The notes under the pieces are model-generated. The model was not told the origin of the DNA. It made no database searches and worked only from the letters and a program-made list of their open reading frames with translations. A program made the translations under genes and the position numbers. From Anaerostipes caccae L1-92 (lineage in GTDB: Bacteria > Bacillota > Clostridia > Lachnospirales > Lachnospiraceae), in the NCBI RefSeq assembly GCF_014467075.1, contig NZ_AP023027.1:2297501-2361500 (forward strand): a DNA stretch of 64,000 nt. Direction: 5' to 3'. Positions 17,933-26,885 of the stretch are shown here, piece after piece (position 1 is the stretch's first letter; each line of letters opens with the position of its first letter).

Positions 17933-18322
17933 GTGAATATTATTATCAGTAACCAGAGTGATCTTCCAATTTATGAACAGATAGCGGAAAGCTTTAAAGA
18001 AAAGATCCTCTCCGGAGAACTGTCCGGGGGTGAACTTCTCCCATCCATCCGTTCTCTTGCCAAGGATTTGAGGATCAGTGTCATCACAACAAAACGTGCT
18101 TATGAAGAACTGGAAAAAGAAGGTTTCATAGAAACCATCCCCGGAAAGGGATGTTTTGTAAAAGCAAAAAGCACAGAACTTCTGAAAGAGGAAGTTTTAA
18201 GAAAGATTGAGGAGCATCTTGTGAACGCCGTACATATGGCAGTATCTTATGGAATTGAACAGGAAGAATTGGAAGATATTCTTTCCTGCCTTTATGAGGA
18301 GGGTATCGATCATGGAAAATAA
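17933..18322 (+). CDS. GntR family (YtrA subfamily) regulator
   Basis: A 129-residue repressor with a GntR winged-helix domain (about 10-75: PIYEQIAESFKEKILSGEL, LLPSIRSLAKDLRIS, GKGCFV) and the short helical C-terminus of the YtrA subfamily. Such regulators repress their own ABC operon and respond to cell-envelope drugs or other stress. The start is GTG with GGAGGG six bases upstream; the ATG two bases earlier is followed directly by TGA. Its 3' end overlaps the ABC ATPase start by 11 bases. The operator in its promoter supports autoregulation. Confidence 0.92.
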   Translation: MNIIISNQSDLPIYEQIAESFKEKILSGELSGGELLPSIRSLAKDLRISVITTKRAYEELEKEGFIETIPGKGCFVKAKSTELLKEEVLRKIEEHLVNAVHMAVSYGIEQEELEDILSCLYEEGIDHGK

Positions 18323-19172
18323 TATAGAAGTCAGGCAAATGACAAAGACATATCCCGCTTTCCGGCTGGACCGTGTGGATCTTTGCGTACCGAAGGGCTC
18401 CATTGTAGGTCTGATCGGTGAAAACGGAGCCGGAAAAACAACTCTGATCAAAGGAATGCTGGGCTTGATCCATCCGGAAGAAGGTGAAGTCCTGATCTTC
18501 GGCAAAGACACCCAAACTTCTATGAAAGAGATCAAAAAGGACATCGGCGTTGTCCTGGACGGCAGCTTCTTTATGGAACTTTTAAAGGTTCAGGCCATTG
18601 ACACTGTCATGAAAGGAATCTATGACAAGTGGGACACAGCTCTGTTTTACGATTATCTGGAGCGGTTCGGCATTGATCCCTCCAAAAAGATCAAGGAACT
18701 GTCCAAAGGTATGCAGAAAAAGCTGGAGATACTGACTGCTCTCTCCCACCACCCGAAACTCCTGATCCTCGATGAGCCGACCAGCGGCCTGGACCCTGTT
18801 GTGAGAAATGAAATCCTAGATATTTTTCAGGATTTTATTTTAGATGAAGAGTGCAGTATTCTGCTTTCCACCCACATCACAAGTGATCTGGAGCATATTG
18901 CGGACTACCTGGCCTTTATTGACAATGGACATATGATTTTCTTTGAAACCCGTGATAAAGTCCTTGACAGTTACGGAATTTTAAAATGTGACCAGCAACA
19001 GTTTGAGCGGCTGGAACCATCCGATGTCATCCGCTACCGCAAAAACCGCTATAACTATGAGGTGCTGGTGAGCGACCGGCATGTTATCCGCAGGACTTAC
19101 CGTGATGCGGTCATTGAGAAAATTACAATCGAAGATTTAATGCTTTTATATATAAAGGGGGAAGAATTATGA
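18312..19172 (+). CDS. ABC transporter ATP-binding protein
   Basis: A 286-residue ABC ATPase of the BcrA/YtrB type. Walker A is GENGAGKTT, the signature LSKGMQKKL, and Walker B LLILDEPTSGLDP. It pairs with the downstream permease to form an exporter at the membrane. GAGGAGGG precedes the ATG inside the end of the GntR gene, so translation is coupled. An ORF start 21 codons upstream has no support. Regulated by the GntR protein; the cargo (antibiotic, lipid or peptide) is unknown. Confidence 0.92.
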   Translation: MENNIEVRQMTKTYPAFRLDRVDLCVPKGSIVGLIGENGAGKTTLIKGMLGLIHPEEGEVLIFGKDTQTSMKEIKKDIGVVLDGSFFMELLKVQAIDTVMKGIYDKWDTALFYDYLERFGIDPSKKIKELSKGMQKKLEILTALSHHPKLLILDEPTSGLDPVVRNEILDIFQDFILDEECSILLSTHITSDLEHIADYLAFIDNGHMIFFETRDKVLDSYGILKCDQQQFERLEPSDVIRYRKNRYNYEVLVSDRHVIRRTYRDAVIEKITIEDLMLLYIKGEEL

Positions 19173-19813
19173 TAGGATTAATAAAAAAAGATGTGCTGCT
19201 GATGCAGTCTTACTTAAAAAATCTGCTGCTGATCACAGCAATGTTTTCAGGCCTTTCGCTGATCAACGAAAATTACTCTTTCCTTGCTGTGTCTCTGCCA
19301 TGTATGTTTTCCATCCTGTGCTTTACGCTCATAAGCTACGATGACTATTATCACTGGGATGCCTACTCATTAACGCTTCCCATAGATTCAAAAGACAGTG
19401 TCCGGAGCAAATATATCGTTTCCACTTGCCTTTTGGCCTTTGGTACAATTTTAGGAACCGCATTGTCATTCGCAGTCATTGCCGTAAAGGATCTGTCCGT
19501 ACCCGGCAAAGAGGTTTTTCTCACAGCCTTCGCAGGTTTCTTCACAGCATCCGTTTTGATGTCTCTGATGTATCCCATCGCTTACCGATTCGGAACGGAA
19601 AAGGGACGGTTTGTCATATTCGGTATATTTGCAGGAATTTCTATTTTTATAGTATTATTGGGCAAAACACTGATGAACACGACTCTGCGTCTTCAGTCCA
19701 TCGCCGACTTTTTCACAGGAAGCGGCAAATATCTGCTCATTCCTCTGATCCTGATCATTATATCTGTCTCTTACTGTATCTCCTGTAAGATCTTCACGAG
19801 AAAAGAATATTAA
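19169..19813 (+). CDS. ABC-2 type transporter permease
   Basis: A 214-residue membrane subunit with about six hydrophobic segments (residues 20-40, 44-60, 83-107, 114-135, 146-164, 187-208). It overlaps the ATPase stop by four bases (ATGA). It belongs to the small ABC-2 permeases that follow YtrA-like regulators, and the cytosolic N-terminus MIGLIKKDVLLM is typical. Together with the preceding two genes it is a complete regulator-ATPase-permease operon. Substrate unknown. Confidence 0.87.
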   Translation: MIGLIKKDVLLMQSYLKNLLLITAMFSGLSLINENYSFLAVSLPCMFSILCFTLISYDDYYHWDAYSLTLPIDSKDSVRSKYIVSTCLLAFGTILGTALSFAVIAVKDLSVPGKEVFLTAFAGFFTASVLMSLMYPIAYRFGTEKGRFVIFGIFAGISIFIVLLGKTLMNTTLRLQSIADFFTGSGKYLLIPLILIIISVSYCISCKIFTRKEY

Positions 19814-19832
19814 ACAGGAACAAAGTTCTCAG

Positions 19833-19853
19833 GCCCCTCACTCTTTGAGGGGC
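19833..19853. repeat. GCCCCTCA hairpin, copy A
   Basis: Perfect eight-base stem GCCCCTCA/TGAGGGGC with loop CTCTT. It overlaps the stop codon of the minus-strand lipoprotein gene and lies after the plus-strand ABC operon, so it may act between the convergent genes. A near-identical 24-base sequence occurs at 44699-44722. No U-run follows on either strand. Confidence 0.7.
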
Positions 19854-20326
19854 TTATCTGCATGTGAAAAGTTCTCAAGGATACTCTCTGCATCTGCCGT
19901 TATTTTAAACTTCAGCTGAAGGCCCAAAATTTTCACCGATGAATAGGCACTGTCTTTGTAAAAGGTTAAAGACCCCATCTTCACCATGCTGCCCTTTGAA
20001 TCCTCATTGAGTTTCTTCGTCTCTGCCTGATACAAAAGACACCGGTATGCGGCTTTCTCCTCTGCCGGTATTTCTCTCACACTTTTCCACTCATCAATCT
20101 TCAGCTCACCGATGAGCTTTCGGATATCATCTTTATTCTTCAGCACAGCAATCGTTTTCCGATCCCTGCAGGATACGATTTCAATCTTCTGCGCTTTGCT
20201 GACCTGGCTGATATCGTCCTGCCTGCTTGTCACTTTGATCTGGCTTTTCTGCTTTTTAGCAGAACACCCCTGCAGTACGCCTGCACTCAGAATGAGAATT
20301 GCCGTCAAATAAAAAATTCTCTTCAT
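19838..20326 (-). CDS. predicted lipoprotein of unknown function
   Basis: A 162-residue secreted lipoprotein. The signal peptide MKRIFYLTAILILSAGVLQG ends at a lipobox LQGC, giving a lipidated cysteine near residue 21. The mature part is basic and polar with no domain I recognise; it has a KIEIVSCRDRKTIAVLKN segment like small sensory or stress lipoproteins. The ATG at 20326 has AAAGG seven bases upstream; a GTG two codons earlier is possible. Its last codons lie in the GCCCCTCA hairpin. Confidence 0.7.
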   Translation of the reverse strand: MKRIFYLTAILILSAGVLQGCSAKKQKSQIKVTSRQDDISQVSKAQKIEIVSCRDRKTIAVLKNKDDIRKLIGELKIDEWKSVREIPAEEKAAYRCLLYQAETKKLNEDSKGSMVKMGSLTFYKDSAYSSVKILGLQLKFKITADAESILENFSHADKPLKE

Positions 20327-20356
20327 ACCCACACCTTTCTCATTGTTTCAGTGCAT

Positions 20357-21118
20357 TCAACGGCGCACGCTGAGTCCTCTGTCCGCCAGATAATGCTTCA
20401 GATCCATAATCTCCAGCTCTTTAAAGTGAAACAGGGATGCCGCCAAAGCCGCATCTGCTTTTCCTTCTGTGAGAGTGTCATAAAAATGTTCCTTTGTTCC
20501 CGCACCGCCGGATGCAATCACAGGAATGTCCACGGCTTCCGCAATGGCCCTTGTCAGCTCATTGTCATACCCTGCCTTTGTACCATCGCAGTCCATACTT
20601 GTCAGAAGAATTTCTCCGGCGCCGCGGCGCTCTGCTTCCGCTGCCCAGGAAACCGCATCCAATCCTACATCGATCCTTCCTCCGTTTTTATAAACGTTCC
20701 ATCCGGTGCCGTCTTCCCGGCGTTTTGCATCGATTGCTACGACCACGCACTGGCTGCCGAATTTATCTGCCGCGTCGCTGATCAGGTCCGGGGTGTTAAT
20801 AGCAGAGGAATTGATGGAAATTTTATCTGCCCCTTCTCTGAGGATCGCCCTGAAATCCTCTACCGTTCGGATTCCTCCGCCCACTGTAAACGGAATAAAG
20901 ACCGTCTCTGCTACTTTCCTCACCATATCGATCATAATATTTCTTGCATCAGAAGATGCCGTAATATCCAGAAACACCAGCTCATCAGCTCCAGCCTTGT
21001 CATAGGCCGCACCGATGGCAACCGGATCTCCCGCATCGATCAGATTTACGAAGTTGACCCCTTTTACTACACGGCCGTTATGTACGTCCAAACATGGAAT
21101 GATTCGTTTTGTATGCAT
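20357..21118 (-). CDS. hisF: imidazole glycerol phosphate synthase, cyclase subunit
   Basis: HisF uses ammonia made by HisH to turn PRFAR into imidazole glycerol phosphate and AICAR in histidine synthesis. The 253-residue barrel has catalytic Asp11 ([15 protein letters not shown]) and Asp130 (VVVAIDAKR), and phosphate-binding [14 protein letters not shown] precedes the ATG. It is 12 bases after hisH. No other his gene is in the window, so this pair is separate from any main his operon. Confidence 0.97.
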   Translation of the reverse strand: MHTKRIIPCLDVHNGRVVKGVNFVNLIDAGDPVAIGAAYDKAGADELVFLDITASSDARNIMIDMVRKVAETVFIPFTVGGGIRTVEDFRAILREGADKISINSSAINTPDLISDAADKFGSQCVVVAIDAKRREDGTGWNVYKNGGRIDVGLDAVSWAAEAERRGAGEILLTSMDCDGTKAGYDNELTRAIAEAVDIPVIASGGAGTKEHFYDTLTEGKADAALAASLFHFKELEIMDLKHYLADRGLSVRR

Positions 21119-21130
21119 GTCCTTTTCCTC

Positions 21131-21736
21131 CTACAGTGAAATAAAATTCTTTAAAATCTGAAGTCCTACCGTGCTGCTTTTCTCCGGATGAAACTGACAC
21201 GCAAACACATTGCCTTGTTCCACAGAGGCATGGATCACCTCCGAATACTCTGTGGTTGCCGCAACAATGTCCGGTTCCGAAGCTTTCAGATAATAAGAAT
21301 GAACAAAGTATACATAAGAATCTTCCGGCACACCTTTAAACAGTCTGGCTCCTTCTTTGATCTTTAAGTTATTCCATCCCATATGAGGAATCTTTAACCC
21401 GTCTTTTTTCGGGATCTTTAAGATCTCCCCTTTTAAAAGCCCCAATCCCTCGACTCCCGGCGCTTCTTCACTCTTTTCAAACATGATCTGCTGCCCGAGG
21501 CAGATCCCTAAGAATGGGATTCCACGCTCTGCCACCTGGTGGATCGTCTCCTCAAGGCCGTACTGCCGAAGCTTTCCCATAGCATCTCCGAAAGCCCCTA
21601 CTCCCGGAAGGATGACATGACTGCTTCCCAGGATCTGTTCCTTGTCTCTCGTGATCACCGCTTTTTCGCCCAGAAACTGGACTGCTTTTTCAACGCTTCT
21701 GATATTTCCTGCATCATAGTCAATAATCGCTACCAT
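21131..21736 (-). CDS. hisH: imidazole glycerol phosphate synthase, glutamine amidotransferase subunit
   Basis: HisH hydrolyses glutamine and passes ammonia to HisF. The 201 residues contain the class I amidotransferase nucleophile in FLGICLGQQIMFE and the His-Glu pair in CQFHPEKS. GAGAGG precedes the ATG; the stop of the upstream Sir2-like gene overlaps that ribosome site, so the genes are translationally linked. Confidence 0.96.
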   Translation of the reverse strand: MVAIIDYDAGNIRSVEKAVQFLGEKAVITRDKEQILGSSHVILPGVGAFGDAMGKLRQYGLEETIHQVAERGIPFLGICLGQQIMFEKSEEAPGVEGLGLLKGEILKIPKKDGLKIPHMGWNNLKIKEGARLFKGVPEDSYVYFVHSYYLKASEPDIVAATTEYSEVIHASVEQGNVFACQFHPEKSSTVGLQILKNFISL

Positions 21737-21739
21737 ATC

Positions 21740-22522
21740 CTACCTCTCAATTTCAAGAAAATCTTTGCTGTCCATCTTTACTGCATCTGCTTTTCCCTTC
21801 AGTTCCTCACCTATCTGATATAAAGTGCGGTTAACCCTTACCATATAGGCTTTCTCATTATAAAAAGCCATTTTCTCAAACGGCCACCGAAACAGGCCCG
21901 GCACTCCAAAACCTTCTCCTAGCTCCAGAATAAAAAGTTTCTTGTTCAGCGTAGTCTGAAGCCATTTTGTATACGCAGCCCAGCTGTTCAGATAAGCTCC
22001 TTCTATATACGTACTCTTCGTATCCTCTGTACGTATATTATAGACTAATGGAGCGCCGCACTTTGGACACTCCAGATGCTCAATCTTCCCTGTCGTCTCA
22101 TAGTGCCGGATCAAATCTTCAAGACCAAGTTCCGCCGGATACAGCTGCTCACTGCACGGCCCTTTACACTGAAAAAAGTCTCCGCTTCCGCACGGTGCAG
22201 TCAGACGATTTTTGTCCAGACCAGAATGGAAAATGAGACCGTCATTGTTGCTCGTAATCACAAAATAATCCTTTTGATCTAATACCTCCTCCAACTTCTT
22301 AAAATAAGGAACCTGGGAGTGATTCAGCAAATAATGACGTTCATACGCCTGCCGCATCCAGATGACATCTTTGTCCTCTTCATCCATCCTTAAGAGCTTC
22401 TGGTAATGCTCATTTTGTATCTCTGTTTTAAAATCTATTAACTCATATGCGCTAAGTTCCGGTCCAATGCCGACCAAAACCAAATCTGCGTCCTGTATCC
22501 TGCTAACATAATCCTTTAACAT
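21740..22522 (-). CDS. Sir2-like (sirtuin superfamily) protein
   Basis: A 260-residue protein that looks like an atypical sirtuin. ADLVLVGIGPELS replaces the usual GAG NAD loop. ITSNNDGLIFHSGL resembles the TxNxDxLHxxxG motif, with a candidate catalytic His99. Zinc ligands are probably C119/C123 (QCKGPC) and C152/C155 (CPKC). Typical sirtuins remove acyl or ADP-ribose groups using NAD; here activity is uncertain. I chose the ATG at 22522, which has AAAGGAG at six to seven bases; an upstream ATG lacks a ribosome site. It sits at the head of hisH-hisF and lies after the two-component system. Confidence 0.72.
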   Translation of the reverse strand: MLKDYVSRIQDADLVLVGIGPELSAYELIDFKTEIQNEHYQKLLRMDEEDKDVIWMRQAYERHYLLNHSQVPYFKKLEEVLDQKDYFVITSNNDGLIFHSGLDKNRLTAPCGSGDFFQCKGPCSEQLYPAELGLEDLIRHYETTGKIEHLECPKCGAPLVYNIRTEDTKSTYIEGAYLNSWAAYTKWLQTTLNKKLFILELGEGFGVPGLFRWPFEKMAFYNEKAYMVRVNRTLYQIGEELKGKADAVKMDSKDFLEIER

Positions 22523-22571
22523 ATGCCGCTCCTTTGCCTTCATGTGAATTATTCACTATTTTATCACATCT

Positions 22572-24050
22572 TCAGGCATTTGCACAATCCACATCGAAGT
22601 AAAATTCTACTCCGCCCTCCACATTGTTCACTCCATATTGCTTGCCGTGGGCCTTCATGGTTGCGGCTACGATAGACAGTCCGATGCCGCTGCCTCCATA
22701 TTCTCTCGTTCTTGCCTTATCTACTTTGTAAAATTTCACCCAGAGCTTATCCAGATCTTCCTCCGGTATGTGGCTTCCGGAGTTAAAAACAGTCACCCTG
22801 AGATCATTCTCTATCCGCTGAAAGGAAATAGCAATCCTTCCGTTTTTTAAGACATGGTTTCTGGCATTGCTCAGATAGTTTCCGAACACTTCCTCTATCA
22901 TAAACTCATCGGCCCATACATAGGTGGGAGGTTCATGAAACTCAACTGTAATATTTTCTTTCTGGAAGAAGATTGTATTGGCAGAAAGCATATTCTGAAT
23001 CAGTTCCTGGATATTAAACCGTTCCATGCTGACCTGGTGGTTGCCGAACTCGATCTGGTTTAATGTCAGCAGTTTTTGGACCATCCGGTTCATCTTCTTA
23101 GCTTCATCCGCGATCACGTCACAGTAAAACTCACGGCTCTCTTCATCTGCTGAGACGTTGTCTTTCAGCCCTTCTGCGTATCCCTGGATCAGGGCGATCG
23201 GTGTTTTTAATTCATGAGAGACATGGGATAAAAATTCAGTCCTCATCTCGTCAATCTGGACCTTCTGCTCAATGTCCTGGCGCAGCTCATTATTTGCAGT
23301 TTTCAGCTCTGAGATCGTATACTCAAGCTTTGATGAGAGTTCATTTAAACTCTCACCGAGATGCCCCAGCTCATCTTCACCGCAGTCTATGACCTTCACA
23401 TCAAAATCCAGATTGCTCATCCGGTTCGCGGCGGCAGCCATTTCTTCAATGGGCTTTGTAAACTGCTTGCTGTAAATATACATGGCGATTCCCCCGGCTA
23501 CAATCAAAAGAGCACCCACGTAGGCGGTAAATCTCCCGGACAGTACCGCACTGGTCTGTATACTTTCCATCGGAGTGTTGATCACCACGGCGTAGCCGTT
23601 GTCAAAATATCCGAGAAGATTAATGCTGGTCCCGGTAGATTCCTTGTCGGACCCGCTCACTACGGCATATCCTTTTTCACTGATCTGCCTCTTGATCTTT
23701 CTCATATCCTCCAGCGTGCTGATCATATCATTGTACATCAGTCCCTGTTTGCCCTCAGAAGAATATACGACCTGTCCGTTTTCATTGTTGACGATCAGCA
23801 TCCGGTAATTATATTCTCTGACAATCTTTGATATCTTATAAGAATTATTATCGGCACCTTTTGTATTGAGCAGATGATTGATCGAGTCATAAACCTGTGT
23901 GATATTCTTTTTTTCCTTAAACACATAGTACGGTTCGATCATCAGGATGTTAATACAGATAGACAGAAGTATGGTGGATGCCATGATCACGATCAGCACC
24001 ATCGTCATTTTCACTTTGATGGATTGATTCTTCAGTATTTTTTCTTTCAC
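22572..24050 (-). CDS. membrane sensor histidine kinase
   Basis: A 492-residue kinase with a membrane segment at about 14-36, an extracytoplasmic sensor (about 40-170), a second membrane segment (about 172-192), HAMP, HisKA with FLSHVSHELKTPIALIQGYA (phosphorylated His) and a C-terminal HATPase domain (GGSGIGLSIV). It starts with GTG directly after the stop codon of the response-regulator gene, so the pair is coupled. It resembles VanS/ResE-type kinases. The signal is unknown. Confidence 0.9.
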   Translation of the reverse strand: MKEKILKNQSIKVKMTMVLIVIMASTILLSICINILMIEPYYVFKEKKNITQVYDSINHLLNTKGADNNSYKISKIVREYNYRMLIVNNENGQVVYSSEGKQGLMYNDMISTLEDMRKIKRQISEKGYAVVSGSDKESTGTSINLLGYFDNGYAVVINTPMESIQTSAVLSGRFTAYVGALLIVAGGIAMYIYSKQFTKPIEEMAAAANRMSNLDFDVKVIDCGEDELGHLGESLNELSSKLEYTISELKTANNELRQDIEQKVQIDEMRTEFLSHVSHELKTPIALIQGYAEGLKDNVSADEESREFYCDVIADEAKKMNRMVQKLLTLNQIEFGNHQVSMERFNIQELIQNMLSANTIFFQKENITVEFHEPPTYVWADEFMIEEVFGNYLSNARNHVLKNGRIAISFQRIENDLRVTVFNSGSHIPEEDLDKLWVKFYKVDKARTREYGGSGIGLSIVAATMKAHGKQYGVNNVEGGVEFYFDVDCANA

Positions 24051-24728
24051 TTACTCCTGCACCTCGAACTTGTAGCCCATTCCCCATATCGTGCGGATAT
24101 AGGCTCCTTTGCTTCCCATTTTATTTCTGAGTTTTTTTACATGGGTATCAATGGTCCTGGCGTCTCCGAAATAATCATAATTCCACACCTGATTCAATAT
24201 GTTTTCCCTTGTAAGTGCCCTTCCCTCATTCTTCATGAAGTAGGACAGAAGTTCAAATTCTTTAAAACTCAGATCAATACTTTTATCATCTATGGTGACC
24301 ATATGGGCTGCTTCATCCAGAACAATCCCGCCGGCTTTCAGCACTTCTCCGTCCTGCTGTCTGGTCCTCCTTAAAATGGCTTCGATCCTTGCCACTAAAA
24401 TCTTCGGACTGAAAGGCTTCGAAATATACTCATCCACTCCCAGGTCAAAGCCCTGAAGCTCATCGTTTTCCTGATCTTTGGCCGTCAGCATGATAATCGG
24501 CACTTCGGAAACTTTCCGTATTTCCCTTACGACTTCCCATCCGTCCATCCGGGGCATCATCACGTCTAAAACGAGCAGATCGATTCCTTTGGTGGAAAAG
24601 AACACATCCACTGCCTCTTCCCCATCTCCTGCCTCCAGCACCTGATATCCTGCCCTGTTTAAGAAATCCTTTACCAATTTGCGCATCCTGCTCTCATCGT
24701 CTACTACTAATATTTTAAGATCATTCAT
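24051..24728 (-). CDS. OmpR-family response regulator
   Basis: A 225-residue DNA-binding response regulator. The receiver (about 1-115) has acidic DDE near the N-terminus, the phosphorylated Asp in LLVLDVMMPRMDGW and the lysine in SKPFSPK. A winged-helix domain follows (LSFKEFELLSYFMKNEGRAL, RTIDTHVKKLRNKMG). GGAGG precedes the ATG at 24728. It is first in the operon with its cognate histidine kinase. Targets unknown. Confidence 0.95.
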   Translation of the reverse strand: MNDLKILVVDDESRMRKLVKDFLNRAGYQVLEAGDGEEAVDVFFSTKGIDLLVLDVMMPRMDGWEVVREIRKVSEVPIIMLTAKDQENDELQGFDLGVDEYISKPFSPKILVARIEAILRRTRQQDGEVLKAGGIVLDEAAHMVTIDDKSIDLSFKEFELLSYFMKNEGRALTRENILNQVWNYDYFGDARTIDTHVKKLRNKMGSKGAYIRTIWGMGYKFEVQE

Positions 24729-24763
24729 CAAGGTTCCTCCTGCGGTTATATTCCAATTCACTA

Positions 24764-24791
24764 TGTATAGTTTACCACAGGATTATGATAA
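24764..24791 (-). promoter_or_regulatory. promoter of two-component operon
   Basis: On the minus strand TTATCA, 16-base spacer, TATACA, about 35 bases before the response-regulator start. Confidence 0.5.
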
Positions 24792-24797
24792 AATTGT

Positions 24798-24835
24798 GAA
24801 AAAAAAAGACATCAGCACTGAAAATACTGATATCT
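24798..24835 (-). terminator. terminator of DUF368 gene
   Basis: Nine-base stem with one G-U pair and a long T-run (nine T) on the minus strand, 20 bases after the DUF368 stop. Confidence 0.87.
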
Positions 24836-24855
24836 CTTTCGCTTACATGATTTTT

Positions 24856-25761
24856 CTATTCTGCCTCAGATACTCCGGCCGCTGCCTCCTGTCTGTCAGA
24901 CATAGCCTTCAGTTTCTGCAGTCCAAAGATAATAACCCCGCCGATGATAAAAAACAGGATACTGAAACTTCCCGCTGTCAGTGCTGGTTTCGGAACTTCC
25001 AGCGTGGTCGGTCCCATGACGATAGCATACAGGGATCCGATCATCATTCCGATGATGAAATAGACCATCTGTGACCGGAACTTTTCAAGACAGGTGCGGA
25101 TCAGCTTAACGACTGACGCAATCCCGCACAGGATGCCGCAGCCAAAGATCAGGATTACCGGAAAATAAGCCGTGTTAAAATGCATAGCTTCTTTCACCGC
25201 TGAAATGACCGGCACATACAGCCCGAAGATTAAAAGCATGGTAGAACCTGAAATTCCAGGCAGCACCATAGCCGAAATAGCAACCATGGCCACGAGGAAA
25301 ATATAGATCCCCAGTCCCAGATTCAAATGTTCCACACTTACATTCATGCCTTTTCCCGATGCCGGGTTAAAATAGGTGATTGCTGCCACCATGACAACTC
25401 CGATCAGGGCAAACAGAGCGTTGCCGTATTTACCTTTCAGACAGTCCTTTTCCTCAGACCAAATGATCGGTATGGCAAAAATGATAAGTCCTAAAAACAG
25501 GGAACTGATTTCATAAATTCTGTCACTGAAAATACTGGCCAGCACAGAAACCGCTGCCCCAAAGCCAACGACCCAGCCAACCCCGATACGCAGCAGGAAC
25601 TTCACTGCCTCTATCTTTTTTTGTTTATTTCCTGTAATTAAATCGTCTAGGGATGAGATAAAACGGTCATAAAAACCGAGCAGAAAAGCCACGGTCCCGC
25701 CGGATACCCCCGGCACACTGTCGGCTAATGCCATACAAAATCCCCGAATAAAATTTAGCAT
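24856..25761 (-). CDS. popT: DUF368 membrane protein, polyprenyl-phosphate translocase family
   Basis: A 301-residue protein with about eight to nine hydrophobic segments. The DUF368 signature GFCMALADSVPGVSGGTVAF is at the N-terminus and a second VLPGISGSTMLLIFGLY is near the middle. Members (PopT) recycle undecaprenyl phosphate across the membrane for cell-wall assembly; this function is transferred from the family. AAAGGAG lies before the ATG at 25761. It is monocistronic, with its own terminator. Confidence 0.88.
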   Translation of the reverse strand: MLNFIRGFCMALADSVPGVSGGTVAFLLGFYDRFISSLDDLITGNKQKKIEAVKFLLRIGVGWVVGFGAAVSVLASIFSDRIYEISSLFLGLIIFAIPIIWSEEKDCLKGKYGNALFALIGVVMVAAITYFNPASGKGMNVSVEHLNLGLGIYIFLVAMVAISAMVLPGISGSTMLLIFGLYVPVISAVKEAMHFNTAYFPVILIFGCGILCGIASVVKLIRTCLEKFRSQMVYFIIGMMIGSLYAIVMGPTTLEVPKPALTAGSFSILFFIIGGVIIFGLQKLKAMSDRQEAAAGVSEAE

Positions 25762-25941
25762 ATTGACTCCTTTGTTTTCTAAAACACATACAAATGCCAG
25801 AATCCATTCCAGCACAACTTTTAGTATTATAGCACACGTTATGTAAAATAAAAAGCAAGAAAATCTTAAAGATTTGTGAAACTATGTCCTTCTTTTTACT
25901 TTTATGATAGTATAATATTACGAATATGAAGGAGGTTCTAT

Positions 25942-26826
25942 ATGATAAAATTAATTTCATCCGACATGGACGGAACACTGCTGGACAGCTACCGCCAGAT
26001 CACTCAGGTCAATATCGATGCGATCCGTACACTCCAGGACAGCGGCGTCGAGTTTATCATCAACACAGGACGGGAATACCAGAATGTGACAGATATTTTA
26101 GGAAAAGCAGGCCTTGAATGCGATATGATCTGCAGCAACGGCTCCTGCGGTTATGATAAAGAAGGAAACCTGCTGTTTGAGCATTCCATTCCGGCAGATA
26201 CAGTAAAACAGATCCTCGGGGTATTTCACAAATCCAGCCTGGTTCCGACGCCATTTTCCCAGATGGGCCGTATTTCTCTGCTTTCCAGAGAGGAACTAAA
26301 AAAATATACGAAAGAAGTCATGATTCCATCCATGCAGATCAATCATCCCGACTTTGTATATACAGATGAAGAATTTGAAGATTTAATCAGCCAGGTTACC
26401 TATGTAGAAGGTGAAGCCGGACTGTTTGACAGCGAACACCGGGTTTTAAAGTTCATTTCTCAGTCAACAGATCCCGAAGCGCTGTTAAGACTGCGGGCAG
26501 AATTAGAACAAATCCCGGGACTTGCCGTAGTATCCACGGCACCTACGGATATTGAGATTACCTCATCAGAAGCCCAGAAAGGGATCGGCCTGATGGACTA
26601 TGCAAAGCGGAAAGGGCTGGTTCCGGATGAGATCGTTGCCATCGGAGACAGCGAAAATGACTATTCCATGCTCTCCATTCCGGGAATTCATTCCGTTGCT
26701 ATGGCAAATGCCACAGAAGCCATCAAAAATATTTGTGTCTATCAGACCCGTGCCAACACAAAGGATGGCATTGCCTACATCATCCGCTGCATTCTCGCAG
26801 ACCGCGATAATTTTAAACTGACCTAA
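25942..26826 (+). CDS. Cof-type HAD-IIB family phosphatase
   Basis: A 294-residue haloacid dehalogenase-type phosphatase of the Cof subfamily, acting on sugar phosphates, flavin mononucleotide or similar cytosolic metabolites. Motif I is SSDMDGTLLD with the nucleophile Asp; motif IV is AIGDSENDYSML. The ATG follows GGAGG. A TATAAT element (25911-25916) lies 25 bases upstream, without a clear -35. It is monocistronic and ends at a bidirectional terminator. The substrate cannot be assigned. Confidence 0.93.
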   Translation: MIKLISSDMDGTLLDSYRQITQVNIDAIRTLQDSGVEFIINTGREYQNVTDILGKAGLECDMICSNGSCGYDKEGNLLFEHSIPADTVKQILGVFHKSSLVPTPFSQMGRISLLSREELKKYTKEVMIPSMQINHPDFVYTDEEFEDLISQVTYVEGEAGLFDSEHRVLKFISQSTDPEALLRLRAELEQIPGLAVVSTAPTDIEITSSEAQKGIGLMDYAKRKGLVPDEIVAIGDSENDYSMLSIPGIHSVAMANATEAIKNICVYQTRANTKDGIAYIIRCILADRDNFKLT

Positions 26827-26839
26827 GGTATCATTTTAT

Positions 26840-26885
26840 AAAAGAAGATCTGTAATCCCACTGAGAGGTTTACAGATCTTCTTTT
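26840..26885. terminator. bidirectional terminator between HAD and CmpB genes
   Basis: Sixteen-base perfect stem AAAAGAAGATCTGTAA (26840-26855) and its complement (26870-26885), with T-rich tracts on both ends. It separates two convergent genes. Confidence 0.9.

Noticed and set aside
20351..21139. 262-residue plus-strand frame opposite hisF
   Set aside because: It is the antisense of a conserved hisF; composition is Cys/His/Arg rich and no ribosome site is present.
22544..22556. 13-base palindrome GTGAATTATTCAC upstream of the Sir2-like gene
   Set aside because: Could be an operator, but it is short, AT-rich and lacks a clear associated promoter; not enough to call.
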